From the NCBI RefSeq assembly GCF_025809055.1, contig NZ_CP075529.1, forward strand, positions 682,001-746,000: DNA of 64,000 nucleotides. The letters run 5' to 3'. This DNA is from Devosia sp. (GTDB lineage: Bacteria > Pseudomonadota > Alphaproteobacteria > Rhizobiales > Devosiaceae). Shown one piece after another: positions 7,716 through 16,791 of the stretch; positions within the stretch are counted from its first letter, which is position 1; each line of letters opens with the position of its first letter. A program made the translations under genes and the position numbers. Under the pieces are notes generated by a model. The model was given only the letters and a program-made list of their open reading frames with translations. It did not search any database and had not been told where the DNA came from.

Positions 7716-8546
7716 TTGTCGATTGAACCGGACCCACATCCGCACAGGACGCCTCCCAGTTTCATCCCGCTCGTCGGCTATCCCATCGGCCAGGTGCTGA
7801 CGCCGCCGCTGTTCAATGCCCACTTCGAGCGAACGGGGCAGGGGACGACCATGATTCCGGTGGAACTGCTGGCTGGACAGGCAGGGAATTTCTTCGCAGC
7901 GCTTCGCGGCTGGACCAATTGCCTGGGCTGCTCCATCACCATTCCGCACAAGCAGGCAGCGTTTGCCGCCGTCGACCAACGGACACCGCGTGCCGAGCGC
8001 GCCGGGGCGGTCAACTTCCTGCGCAGGACCGCTGACGGACTGCTCGTCGGCGACATGACCGACGGTCTGGCCATGACTGCAGCCATTACCCAGGCCGGCA
8101 TTGACCTCAAGGGCGCGCGCGTCGCGCTTGCGGGCGCTGCGGGGGGCGCGGGTGGAGCCATTGCCGACGCCCTCTGCGAGAGCGGAATTGCCGCCTTGAC
8201 CTTGATCGATCCCCAGGTTGACAAATGCGCGGTCCTGGCAGGCCAGCTGAAAACCCGCTACCCGGAGGTTGCCATCAGCACCAGCCATGGCGCTCAACCG
8301 CTGGATGTCGCGATCAACGCGTCCCCGATGGGCATGAATGCGGGTGACCCGTATCCACTCGACCTCGATCTGCTCAAACCCCGGGGCGCAGTCGCCGACG
8401 TCGTGACCAAGCCGGTCATGACCCCGCTCCTGCTGGAGGCGGCCCGTCGTGGCCACACCATCGTGCGTGGAGACCAGATGGCCGCGGCCCAACTGCCATT
8501 CCAGCTTGCTCATCTCGATTCAAATTCGGCGGAGAATCAGCGGTGA
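7716..8546 (+). CDS. Shikimate/quinate dehydrogenase family protein (AroE-like)
   Basis: A 276-residue NAD(P)-dependent dehydrogenase of the AroE family. Catalytic Lys79 (SITIPHK) and Asp116 (MTDG) are present, as are AGAVN, a glycine-rich nucleotide loop (GAAGGAGGA) and INASPMGM. The N-terminal substrate motif reads GYPIGQVLTP where biosynthetic AroE has G-PI-HS-SP, so both carboxylate-binding serines are changed (to Val27 and Thr29); Thr at the second position also occurs in quinate dehydrogenases. Start is TTG at 7716, 7 nt after CGGAG. It overlaps the dehydratase gene by 4 nt, supporting a catabolic role: quinate or shikimate to the 3-dehydro acid. Confidence 0.82.
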   Translation: MSIEPDPHPHRTPPSFIPLVGYPIGQVLTPPLFNAHFERTGQGTTMIPVELLAGQAGNFFAALRGWTNCLGCSITIPHKQAAFAAVDQRTPRAERAGAVNFLRRTADGLLVGDMTDGLAMTAAITQAGIDLKGARVALAGAAGGAGGAIADALCESGIAALTLIDPQVDKCAVLAGQLKTRYPEVAISTSHGAQPLDVAINASPMGMNAGDPYPLDLDLLKPRGAVADVVTKPVMTPLLLEAARRGHTIVRGDQMAAAQLPFQLAHLDSNSAENQR

Positions 8547-10432
8547 AGACCTCCATAGCAACTGTGTCGATCAGCGGTGATCTGCCCGGCAAGCTAAGTG
8601 CGATCGCCAAGGCCGGATTTGCGGGTGTCGAGATTTTCGAGAACGATTTTCTGGTCTATGACGCGACCCCGCGTGACGTCGGTCAGATGGTGCGCGATGC
8701 GGGTTTGGAGCTCAGCCTGTTTCAGCCGTTTCGGGATTTTGAGGGCTTGCCGGAACCCTATCGCAGCCGCGCCTTCGATCGTGCCCGCCGCAAGTTCGAT
8801 GTCATGCACGAGATGGGTGCCGAGCTGATGCTGGTCTGCTCGTCCGTGTCACCCCTGGCCCTCGGCGGCGTGGACAGGATTGCGGCCGATTTTGCCGAAC
8901 TTGGTGCCTTGGCCAGCGAGCGGGGCCTGCGCGTTGGCTACGAGGCCCTGGCATGGGGACGCCACATCAACGATCACCGCGATGCCTGGGAAGTGGTGCG
9001 CCGCGCTGGCCACGAAAGCGTCGGCCTGATCCTCGACAGTTTCCATACCCTGTCTCGGGGCATAGATCCGGACACGATCCGCGCCATTCCCAAGGACCGC
9101 ATTTTCTTTGTGCAGCTTGCCGACGCCCCGCGGTTGCAGATGGATTTGCTTTCCTGGAGTCGTCATCACCGCATGATGCCCGGCGAGGGCGACCTGCCCG
9201 TCGAGGCCTTCATGCGGGCCGTGGCGGCGACCGGCTATGACGGGACTGTGTCGCTGGAGATTTTCAACGATCAGTTCCGTGGCGCATCGAACCTGGCTAT
9301 TGCCCGCGACGGCCATCGCTCGCTCATCAACCTGCTCGACACCGTCCGCCGTTCGGAGCCCGGCATCTCAATCTCCGGCCTGCCGGATATTCCGCCACTG
9401 CCGCAAACCGGCGGCCTCGCGTTCATTGAGTTCGCGGCTGACGAAGAAAACGCCCGCTCGCTGGAACAGGTGCTGCGTCACCTGGGCTTCCGGAAGACCG
9501 GGCAACACCGGAACAAGGCCGTCCGCCGCTACACCCAGGGCGAAATCAACATCGTCGTCAATTGCGAACGGGAGGGCATGGCGCACTCCGCCTTCGTTCT
9601 GCGCGGTCTGACTGCCTATGCGATTGGCGTATCCGTGGATGATGCCGGATTGGCTCTCGAACGCGCCCGGGCAATGGACGCTTCCCTTTTTGAACAGATC
9701 CCACCGCCCGGAGATGCCGCCGTGCCGGCGATACGGGGCGTCGGCGGTGGCATTGTCTATTTTCTCGATCAGTCCCGTGGCCTGGGCGACATCTGGGAGA
9801 CCGAATTCGTCACAACAGAAGACGACACTGCCGCCACAGGGCTGATCGCGATTGACCATATTGCCCAGACGGTGCCGCATGACGAATTGCTGAGCTGGCT
9901 CCTCTATTATCAATCCATCCTGCCCACCCGGAAACTCCCGCCCGTCGATATCATCGACCCGCAGGGACTGGTCCGAAGCCAGGTTGTGGAAACCAGCCGC
10001 GGCGATATCCGCATCACCCTCAATGGCACCGAGGATCGGACGACTGTGGCCGGCCAGTTTCTGTCCGAGGCATTCGGTCCGGGCATACAGCATATTGCCT
10101 TCTCGACTGCAGACATCTTCGCCACCGCCGCCCAACTGGCGACGAATGGCCTGGAGCCGCTACCGATCTCGCGCAACTATTACGAAGACATTGAAACGCG
10201 CTTTGGCCTGTCGCCGGACTTCATCGCCCGGCTGCGGCAGCATAACATCATGTATGATGTGGACGCGGAGGGCGAGTTTCTGCAGATCTATACAAGACCC
10301 CTGGGGGAGGGGCTGTTTTTCGAGATCGTCGAGCGCCGCTCCGGCTATGCCGGCTACGGTGGTCCCAACGCAATTTTCCGGATTGCGGCGCAGCGCCGGT
10401 ACTTGCGACCGGCATCGGTTCCGCGTAGCTGA
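8543..10432 (+). CDS. quiC: 3-Dehydroshikimate dehydratase, QuiC1-type TIM barrel-VOC fusion
   Basis: Dehydrates 3-dehydroshikimate to protocatechuate, the entry to beta-ketoadipate catabolism. The 629-residue protein has an N-terminal sugar-isomerase-like TIM barrel (residues about 1-270) with the metal ligands Glu134, Asp165, Gln191 and Glu239, plus His168. The C-terminal half is 4-hydroxyphenylpyruvate-dioxygenase-like, keeping a 2-His-1-Glu set (His439, His517, Glu594). This fusion architecture is that of the bacterial QuiC1 class. Its ATG overlaps the dehydrogenase stop. No protocatechuate ring-cleavage genes occur in the window, so the product must be handled elsewhere. Confidence 0.88.
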   Translation: MKTSIATVSISGDLPGKLSAIAKAGFAGVEIFENDFLVYDATPRDVGQMVRDAGLELSLFQPFRDFEGLPEPYRSRAFDRARRKFDVMHEMGAELMLVCSSVSPLALGGVDRIAADFAELGALASERGLRVGYEALAWGRHINDHRDAWEVVRRAGHESVGLILDSFHTLSRGIDPDTIRAIPKDRIFFVQLADAPRLQMDLLSWSRHHRMMPGEGDLPVEAFMRAVAATGYDGTVSLEIFNDQFRGASNLAIARDGHRSLINLLDTVRRSEPGISISGLPDIPPLPQTGGLAFIEFAADEENARSLEQVLRHLGFRKTGQHRNKAVRRYTQGEINIVVNCEREGMAHSAFVLRGLTAYAIGVSVDDAGLALERARAMDASLFEQIPPPGDAAVPAIRGVGGGIVYFLDQSRGLGDIWETEFVTTEDDTAATGLIAIDHIAQTVPHDELLSWLLYYQSILPTRKLPPVDIIDPQGLVRSQVVETSRGDIRITLNGTEDRTTVAGQFLSEAFGPGIQHIAFSTADIFATAAQLATNGLEPLPISRNYYEDIETRFGLSPDFIARLRQHNIMYDVDAEGEFLQIYTRPLGEGLFFEIVERRSGYAGYGGPNAIFRIAAQRRYLRPASVPRS

Positions 10433-10457
10433 ATTCGCAGCGGCGCGGAAACTAGAC

Positions 10458-10496
10458 ATAACATCAAGTTATAGAATGTGCTCAAAATGGTATTTG
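10458..10496 (+). promoter_or_regulatory. Putative LysR operator and promoter of tctCBA
   Basis: ATAACATCAAGTTAT (10458-10472) matches the esterase operator at 14 of 15 positions and keeps T-N11-A. Downstream similarity (GTGCT, then TGGTATTTG) continues to 10496, with the same 33-nt offset to TATTTG. It lies about 95 nt before the tctC start. Confidence 0.65.
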
Positions 10497-10591
10497 CGTT
10501 AGCTCGCGGCCACGGGCAGGGTGGCGACCGGCTAGTGCGAGATGCCGCCTAACTCAAATTATCGGGGGCAATAGTGCCCTGGGAGGAATTC

Positions 10592-11596
10592 ATGCTTCGT
10601 AGAACACTGCTTGCGACCGCCGCCGTGGCCGCCCTTGCCCTCGGAACCGGCCTTGCGCAGGCCCAGACCTTTCCCGAGCGCGAACTGCTTGGCGTGGTGA
10701 TGTGGGGCGCCGGCGGCGCAACTGACGTTGTTGCCCGCTCGGTCAATCCCGGTGCGGAAGCCGCCCTTGGTAAGTCGATCGTGGTGCTGAACAAGTCGGG
10801 CGGCGCAGGTGCCATCTCGACCGCCTATGTTAATTCGGCCCCGTCCGATGGCTACACCATCCTGTACGGCGCGGAAAACCCGCAGTTGCATCCGGTCATG
10901 GGCGTTTCCGAACTCGACTATGACTCCTTCTTCCCGGTCAACATTCTCGGCCGTGGCGTCGCTGTAATTGTGGTTCCGACGAATTCCAAATACGAGACCC
11001 TGCAGGATCTGCTGGCCGACATTCAGGCCAATCCTGGCGCGATCCGCATGGGTTCGACCGGCCCGGGCGGCCTGCCCAGCACCGTCGGCGCTTTGATGAG
11101 CAATTCGACGGAATTCGACGTTACCGCCATTCCCTTCGATGGTGAGGGCCCGGGCCTGACCGCCATGCTCGGCAATGAAGTGGATTTCATGCCGGCCGGC
11201 GTTTCGGCCGCAGCCGAGCAGATCAAGGCCGGCACCATGCGCGCCCTTGCCGTGGTCAATGCCGACCCCATCGACTCGCTGCCCGGCGTGCCCGCAATCA
11301 CCGACGCGCTCCCTGAAATGGAAGCCTATCTGCCCTGGGGCCCCTTCTATGGTGTCTTCGTCAAGGCGGACACACCGGACGACGTGAAAGCCACCCTGGT
11401 TGCGGCTTACGAGAAGGCCGCCCAGTCGGAGGAATTCGTGACCCTCATGGCCAACCGTGGCAATGTGGTCATGAACATATCGGGCGCCGCAGCTTCCGAT
11501 TTCCTGACCAAGTGGCAGCAGGTTACGGCCTGGGCTCTGCAGGATACCGGCGCTGCCACCGTCAGCCCTGAAACCCTGGGCATCGCGCGGCCCTGA
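10592..11596 (+). CDS. tctC: Tripartite tricarboxylate transporter substrate-binding protein
   Basis: Periplasmic solute receptor of a TctCBA (TTT) importer. The 334-residue protein begins with a signal peptide (MLRRTLLATAA..., cleavage after about residue 24, AQA|QT) and then matches the Bug/TctC family (WGAGGATDVVAR near the mature N-terminus; SGGAGAIS; GAIRMGSTG). The ATG at 10592 is preferred over an in-frame GTG at 10574 because GGGAGGA sits 5 nt before it. Its promoter block is shared with the esterase. The ligand is not readable from sequence; context suggests a quinate/shikimate-like carboxylate. Confidence 0.9.
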   Translation: MLRRTLLATAAVAALALGTGLAQAQTFPERELLGVVMWGAGGATDVVARSVNPGAEAALGKSIVVLNKSGGAGAISTAYVNSAPSDGYTILYGAENPQLHPVMGVSELDYDSFFPVNILGRGVAVIVVPTNSKYETLQDLLADIQANPGAIRMGSTGPGGLPSTVGALMSNSTEFDVTAIPFDGEGPGLTAMLGNEVDFMPAGVSAAAEQIKAGTMRALAVVNADPIDSLPGVPAITDALPEMEAYLPWGPFYGVFVKADTPDDVKATLVAAYEKAAQSEEFVTLMANRGNVVMNISGAAASDFLTKWQQVTAWALQDTGAATVSPETLGIARP

Positions 11597-11614
11597 GACT
11601 GAACCAAGCAGGCG

Positions 11615-11639
11615 GGGCCGGCGCCAGGCGCGTCGGCCC
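11615..11639 (+). promoter_or_regulatory. Intercistronic hairpin between tctC and tctB
   Basis: GGGCCG-GCGC (11615-11624) pairs with GCGC...CGGCCC (11628-11639) with a 2-nt bulge and a CAG loop. There is no T-run, so it probably limits read-through or protects the tctC 3' end, giving more binding protein than membrane subunits. Confidence 0.5.
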
Positions 11640-11653
11640 TTGCCACGGGAGGA

Positions 11654-12145
11654 ATGATGGAATTGTCGCGGCGGCCAGGCGAGCTGGTCTTTTCAGTTGT
11701 GCTCCTCGCTTTCGCTCTGGCGGCGTTTTGGCAGGCTTACGGTATTTCCGGTTTCAAGGGGCTCTCGACACCTGGGGTCTTCCCGATGCTGGCCACCGGC
11801 GCCATGGTTCTGGCCAGCCTGATCAATGTGGTGAATCAGGGCAGGGCGCCGGCTCCATCTACCCAGACCGGTTCGGTTCAGGCGCGCTTCCTGCGTGAAT
11901 ATATCCCGGCACGGCACCTGATCGTGTTTGCCATGCTGGCGATCTACGTCATCACCATGCCCTGGCTGGGCTTCGTGGTTGGCTCCGGGATCTTTCTGGT
12001 CGCCATGATCCAGTTCCTTTGGCGCAAGAACCTCCTCTTCACACTCGCCATCAGCGTCATCGCTCTCGCGCTGGTCTATTTTGTCTTCCGCACTCTGTTC
12101 CAGGTCGTCCTGCCGCAGGGGTCGCTGTTTCCGGGGCTCTATTGA
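11654..12145 (+). CDS. tctB: Tripartite tricarboxylate transporter small membrane protein
   Basis: A roughly 163-residue protein of the TctB family with about four hydrophobic segments (e.g. LVFSVVLLAFALAAFW near the N-terminus and IVFAMLAIYVITM in the middle). GGGAGGA directly abuts the ATG at 11654; the second ATG at 11657 has better spacing and may be the true start. The stop overlaps the tctA ATG by 1 nt. Sequence conservation in TctB is low, so the call rests on length, topology and position between tctC and tctA. Confidence 0.85.
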   Translation: MMELSRRPGELVFSVVLLAFALAAFWQAYGISGFKGLSTPGVFPMLATGAMVLASLINVVNQGRAPAPSTQTGSVQARFLREYIPARHLIVFAMLAIYVITMPWLGFVVGSGIFLVAMIQFLWRKNLLFTLAISVIALALVYFVFRTLFQVVLPQGSLFPGLY

Positions 12146-13659
12146 TGTTCATGCAAGCTCTGACTGATTTCGGCACCGTCTGGCTCGATCCGTGGCTGCT
12201 CTTTCTGACGGCGGCCGGCACCTTTGCTGGAATCTATATTGGCGCCATTCCCGGCCTGTCGGTCACCATGGCGACGTCCATCCTGATCTCCTTCACCTTC
12301 AAATGGGACGTCAACGAAGCGCTCGCGCTGATTTCCGGTGTGTTCCTGGGTGGCGTTTATGGCGGGTCGCGCACGGCCATTCTGCTGAACATCCCAGGCG
12401 CTCCAAGCGCCATCGCAACCGCCCTCGAGGGCTATCCACTGGCCAAGAAGGGGCTTGCCGGTGAAGCCATCGGCCTGACGACCGTCATGTCTGTGATCGG
12501 CGGCTTTGTCGGGATCGTCGCGCTGGCGACGCTGGCTCCGGCTATTTCGGGCATCGCCCTGATGTTCAATTCCCGCGACTATCTGCTGCTGGGCCTCATC
12601 GGCCTGCTATTGGTGGGAACCCTGTCGGGCGAAAGCCTCGCCAAGGGAATTTTCTCGGGCGCACTCGGGGTGACCATCGGCATGGTCGGTATGGACCCGA
12701 TGACGGCGCAGGGGCGGTTTACCTTCGATTCGCTGACGCTGATGGGCGGCGTCCCCTATGTTGCCGCGATGATCGGCTTCTTTGGCGTCGCCGAAGCCCT
12801 GACCCAACTCCACAACCTCGATCTGCCGGCCATCAAGCAGAAGATCGATCGCATCATCCCGCGCTGGGCTGATGTGAAAAAGTATCTCCCGCTCTCGCTG
12901 CAGTCGTCGGCCATCGGCACGACAATCGGCGCCCTTCCCGGAACCGGCGGCGACATTGCGGCTCTCCTGGCCTACGACCACGCGAAGCGCGCGACCAAGA
13001 ATCCGGAAGTGCCGTTCGGGCAGGGGGCAAAGGAGGGGCTTGTGGCTCCGGAAGCGGCCAACAATGCCGCTGTCGGCGGCGCCTACATCCCCATGCTGAC
13101 CCTGGGTATTCCAGGCGATGCGGTGACCGCGGTCATCATTGGCGCCCTGTTCATTCACGGCCTGCGTCCCGGTCCGCTCATGCTGGTGGAGACACCGCAC
13201 CTGTTCTGGTTCATCGTCGGAAGCCTGACGCTAGCCAACATCTTCCTGCTCTTTTTCGGCCTCACCGGCATCAAGATCTTCACCAAGATCGTCGAGGTTC
13301 CCAAGGCGCTACTGATCCCGCTGATCATCGTGCTCTCGGCGGTTGGTGCCTATGCCATCCAGAACAACCCGGTGGACATCTACTGGATGCTGGCCTGTGG
13401 CGTGATCGGCTACTTCCTCAAAAGCTACGGCTTCGAAATGGGCCCGATCATTCTGGGCATCATTCTCGGCCCGATGATGGACTCAAACTATCGCCGCGCC
13501 ATGATCGGCGCTCGCGATGACGTTGGAACATTCCTGTTCAACTTTGTGGCCCATCCGATTTCCCTGGTGCTCACCACGGCCCTCATCCTGCTGCTCTTGT
13601 CTCAGACTCCCATCTGGAGGTGGCTCTTCCGTCTCATACGCCGCCCCGCGACAGAGTGA
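12145..13659 (+). CDS. tctA: Tripartite tricarboxylate transporter large permease
   Basis: A 504-residue polytopic inner-membrane permease of the TctA family (typical length about 500), recognisable from the N-terminal GAIPGLSVTMATSI and internal GALPGTGGDIAALLAY repeats and GIPGDAVTAVIIGAL. The frame is open earlier, inside tctB, but the ATG at 12145 overlaps the tctB stop (TGATG) and gives the standard N-terminus; an in-frame ATG at 12151 is an alternative. It is the last gene of the island; parE converges on it from the other strand. Confidence 0.93.
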   Translation: MFMQALTDFGTVWLDPWLLFLTAAGTFAGIYIGAIPGLSVTMATSILISFTFKWDVNEALALISGVFLGGVYGGSRTAILLNIPGAPSAIATALEGYPLAKKGLAGEAIGLTTVMSVIGGFVGIVALATLAPAISGIALMFNSRDYLLLGLIGLLLVGTLSGESLAKGIFSGALGVTIGMVGMDPMTAQGRFTFDSLTLMGGVPYVAAMIGFFGVAEALTQLHNLDLPAIKQKIDRIIPRWADVKKYLPLSLQSSAIGTTIGALPGTGGDIAALLAYDHAKRATKNPEVPFGQGAKEGLVAPEAANNAAVGGAYIPMLTLGIPGDAVTAVIIGALFIHGLRPGPLMLVETPHLFWFIVGSLTLANIFLLFFGLTGIKIFTKIVEVPKALLIPLIIVLSAVGAYAIQNNPVDIYWMLACGVIGYFLKSYGFEMGPIILGIILGPMMDSNYRRAMIGARDDVGTFLFNFVAHPISLVLTTALILLLLSQTPIWRWLFRLIRRPATE

Positions 13660-13789
13660 GACGGCAGAGCCGAGCTGCCTGCCGAGACGGTGCTGGTTAG
13701 CATATCCGCGCCTTGACGGGTTCATCACGGCCGCTGGCGGTTGCCCCTGGGCGTCGGAAAATCAGGGTTCCGGGAGCACTTGCCAGCGC

Positions 13790-13829
13790 GCGGGCATCAG
13801 ATGCCCGCGAGGTTTGCCGGTAGCCGGCA
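13790..13829. other. Two hairpins between convergent tctA and parE
   Basis: GCGGGCAT (13790-13797) pairs with ATGCCCGC (13801-13808), and a second, bulged stem follows around TGCCGG-TAG-CCGGCA. Neither is followed by a clear T-run on either strand, so a terminator role is possible but unproven. Confidence 0.35.
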
Positions 13830-13874
13830 ACCTTTCGACCTCGGCCACGCCAGGCCACGGCTTTGGTGGTCGCC

Positions 13875-15890
13875 TCACACGTCCAGGTCAGTCACGAAAG
13901 CCGCGTTCTCCTGGATGAATTCGAACCGGGCCTCGGGCTTGGTGCCCATGAGCCGGTCCACGGCGGTGCGGGTGGCGTCGCGGTCGTCGAGGATTTTGAC
14001 CTGCAGCAGCGTCCGGGTCTTGGGCGACATGGTGGTCTCCCGCAGATGCGCGAAGGGCATTTCGCCAAGGCCTTTGAAGCGCGTGGTCTCGATCTTGCCC
14101 TTGCCGGTGAATTCGCTCTGCATCAACTCGGCCCGATGGGCGTCGTCGCGGGCGTAGAGCGTCTTGCCGCCCTGGCTGATGCGGTAGAGCGGCGGCAGGG
14201 CCAGATAGAGATGCCCATTCTCGATCAGCCGCGGCATTTCCTGGAAGAAGAAGGTGATGAGGAGCGAAGCGATATGGGCGCCGTCGACGTCAGCATCGGT
14301 CATGATGATGATCTTGTCGTAGCGCAGTTCGTCCTCGGTATAGCGATCCCTCGTGCCGCAGCCCAGCGCCTGGACGAGATCGGCAATCAACTGATTGGCG
14401 GCCAGCTTGTCGCGGCTGGCGCCGGCGACGTTGAGGATCTTGCCGCGCAAAGGCAGCACCGCCTGGTTGGAGCGGTTGCGCGCCTGCTTGGCTGAGCCAC
14501 CCGCCGAGTCCCCCTCGACGATGAAGAGTTCGGCACCTTGCGCCGCATTCTGCGTGCAATCGGCCAGCTTGCCCGGCAGGCGCAGCTTGCGGGTCGCGCT
14601 GGCCCTGTCGATTTCCTTTTCCTTGCGCCGGCGCATCCGTTCTTCGGCGCGCTCGATGGCCCAGTCGAGCAGCTTGCCGGCCTGTTGTGGCGAAGCGGCC
14701 AGCCAGTGATCGAAGGCATCGCGCAACGCCGTATCGACGATACGGGTCGCTTCGCCCGAGGCCAGCTTGTCCTTGGTCTGGCCGACGAATTCCGGTTCCC
14801 GCACAAAGACCGACAGCATGGCCGCACAGGATGTCAGGACGTCTTCCGCCGTCAGATTGGCAGCGGCCTTGTTCTTGGTCAGTTCGGCATAGCTCTTGAG
14901 GCCACGGAGCAGCGCCATGCGCAGGCCCGCCTCATGCGTGCCGCCATCGGGCGTTGGCACGGTATTGCAATAAGACTGCACGCCGCCGTCGCCGATAGTC
15001 CAGGCTATGGCCCATTCCACCGATCCATGGCTTCCCGGCCTGCCGCTGCGTCCCGAAAAGATCTCGTCGGTAATCCGGGTCTCCCCCGCGATGCGGGCGG
15101 TCATGTAGTCCTTGAGACCATCGGGGTAGTGGAACACCGCCTTTGCCGGCACTTCGTCGCTTGCCAGGCTCTCGTCACAGCTCCAGCGCAGTTCCACCCC
15201 GCCGAACAGATAGGCCTTGGCCCGCGTCATGCGGAAAATGCGGCCGGGCGAGAAATGCGCAGAAGCACCAAAAATGTCCGGATCGGGATGGAAGCGCGTC
15301 GTGGTGCCGCGCCGGTTCTGCACCCGGCCGATATTGACTACGTCTTCCATCACCTTGCCGCGCGAGAACACGATGCGGTGCAATTGCTGGTCGCGCGCCA
15401 CTTCCACGACCATGTCGTCGCTGAGCGCATTGACCACCGAGACGCCAACGCCGTGCAGGCCCCCCGAAGTCTCGTAGGCCTTGGAGTCGAACTTGCCGCC
15501 GGCATGGAGCACCGTGTGCACGATTTCCAGCGTCGAGCGATTGGGAAATTTGGGGTGCTTTTCGACGGGTATGCCGCGGCCGTTGTCGGTAACGGTGATG
15601 TACCCATCCGCCCCCAGATGCACCTCGATCCGCGTCGCATGGCCGGCGATCGCCTCGTCCATGGAGTTGTCGATCACTTCGGCAAAGAGGTGATGATAGG
15701 CATTGATATCGGTCCCGCCGATATACATGCCCGGGCGGCGCCGGACAGGCTCCAACCCCTCCAGAATCTCGATATCGGCGGCGCCATAGGCCCCGGTGGC
15801 CGCATTGGCATTGGCGGCGTTTTCGCGCTCCGCCTTGGGCTTTGGCGGTTCCTTCTGGGGGGCGGCGTTTCCGAAGAGGTCCTGCGACAT
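13875..15890 (-). CDS. parE: DNA topoisomerase IV subunit B
   Basis: ATPase subunit of topoisomerase IV, which decatenates chromosomes together with ParC. The 671-residue protein has the GHKL ATPase motifs (EVIDNSMDEA, DNGRGIP, GGLHGVGVSVVNAL), the TOPRIM EGDSAGG and the metal-binding DADVDG. Length and the compact TOPRIM region fit ParE rather than the longer GyrB (about 800 residues). The first 37 or so residues are a charged Ala/Pro/Lys-rich extension. parC is not in the window. Confidence 0.9.
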   Translation of the reverse strand: MSQDLFGNAAPQKEPPKPKAERENAANANAATGAYGAADIEILEGLEPVRRRPGMYIGGTDINAYHHLFAEVIDNSMDEAIAGHATRIEVHLGADGYITVTDNGRGIPVEKHPKFPNRSTLEIVHTVLHAGGKFDSKAYETSGGLHGVGVSVVNALSDDMVVEVARDQQLHRIVFSRGKVMEDVVNIGRVQNRRGTTTRFHPDPDIFGASAHFSPGRIFRMTRAKAYLFGGVELRWSCDESLASDEVPAKAVFHYPDGLKDYMTARIAGETRITDEIFSGRSGRPGSHGSVEWAIAWTIGDGGVQSYCNTVPTPDGGTHEAGLRMALLRGLKSYAELTKNKAAANLTAEDVLTSCAAMLSVFVREPEFVGQTKDKLASGEATRIVDTALRDAFDHWLAASPQQAGKLLDWAIERAEERMRRRKEKEIDRASATRKLRLPGKLADCTQNAAQGAELFIVEGDSAGGSAKQARNRSNQAVLPLRGKILNVAGASRDKLAANQLIADLVQALGCGTRDRYTEDELRYDKIIIMTDADVDGAHIASLLITFFFQEMPRLIENGHLYLALPPLYRISQGGKTLYARDDAHRAELMQSEFTGKGKIETTRFKGLGEMPFAHLRETTMSPKTRTLLQVKILDDRDATRTAVDRLMGTKPEARFEFIQENAAFVTDLDV

Positions 15891-16097
15891 GCACTTTCCG
15901 TTGGTGGAACCCGAATCGGGCAGTTCGATTTTCTACCATATAGCAGGCGTTCCGCGCGGTCCGGCCTGCGCGCCAATTCCCACAAGGATGGCGGGGAAGC
16001 GGCCGTCAAGATGAACGGGAGATGAACGAAGGCGTTTGCAGCGGTTCATCCTGTGCCCGGCACATTCGGGGATTGCGCAAGACCTGGGAGATCGGAA

Positions 16098-16424
16098 ATG
16101 CGATCATATCTGGTTCGGACCATCGGTGCGGCTCTGGTTACCGCGTCACTTGCGCTTGCTGGGCCGGCGCAGGCACAGATTTCCTTTGGCTTCATGTTCG
16201 GCGATGAGGTGGGCGATCTCTACCCCAAGCGCGTGACCTGCTTCACCAATGGCGAAATCCGCCAGGCAATCGCTGCGCGGGGCTATGTCGACGTTTTCCT
16301 CAACGTACCAAATGACGGACGCATCGAGGTGCGGGCGACACGGGATGGCTGGGTCTATCTGCTGGATTTCGACTATTGCCGGGACCGCATCATCGCAGCG
16401 CGCACCCTGCGGCCTGCCGGATAA
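16098..16424 (+). CDS. Small exported protein of unknown function
   Basis: A 108-residue product whose first 28 or so residues form a signal peptide (RSYLVRTIGAALVTASLALA, cleavage near AQA|Q). The mature part has two cysteines (VTCF and DYCRDR) that could form a disulfide. GGGAG lies 7 nt before the ATG at 16098; an in-frame upstream ATG at 16053 would put the signal peptide inside the chain. I do not recognise the family. It faces parE divergently and may be monocistronic. Confidence 0.65.
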   Translation: MRSYLVRTIGAALVTASLALAGPAQAQISFGFMFGDEVGDLYPKRVTCFTNGEIRQAIAARGYVDVFLNVPNDGRIEVRATRDGWVYLLDFDYCRDRIIAARTLRPAG

Positions 16425-16555
16425 TTGTCCGCAATGGATACAATTACGTCCCAGGATAGGGCTGCGGGTTTACCGCTCGTTTGCAACTTGAAAGCACTTT
16501 CTTAAGCGCGTCCTGATAGCGTTCTGGACATACGGTTTGTGTCTGGAGTTGCCGT

Positions 16556-16726
16556 ATGAATACCGACCTGCGCAGTATTGCGTTTTCAGCCGCAGGGCAG
16601 GGGTCCAAGTCACCCGGACATTGGCCGGTCGCCGGATTATCTGGTATTGCGTACCGGCTGGCCAATCTCCGTGTGTCCCGCCTGTTGGCATTGCTGCTGG
16701 CCAGCACATTTTTCTATATCGCCTGA
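16556..16726 (+). CDS. Possible 56-residue tail-anchored small protein
   Basis: An ATG with TGGAG 8 nt upstream opens a 56-codon frame. The N-terminal two thirds are polar and the last 14 residues (LLALLLASTFFYIA) are a hydrophobic segment, as in a single-span or tail-anchored small membrane protein. It lies in an otherwise empty 560-bp gap upstream of the ABC-F gene. I recognise no family; it may be spurious. Confidence 0.35.
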   Translation: MNTDLRSIAFSAAGQGSKSPGHWPVAGLSGIAYRLANLRVSRLLALLLASTFFYIA

Positions 16727-16791
16727 TCGACTTGCCACCGCTTTCCGCCGGCGCTACTTCTATTGTGTCCAAGAGCGAACAGGAGGGCTGC

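Noticed and set aside
13875..15890. Could be gyrB instead of parE.
   Set aside because: At 671 residues, without the longer GyrB insert, and with no recF/dnaN neighbours, ParE is the better call.
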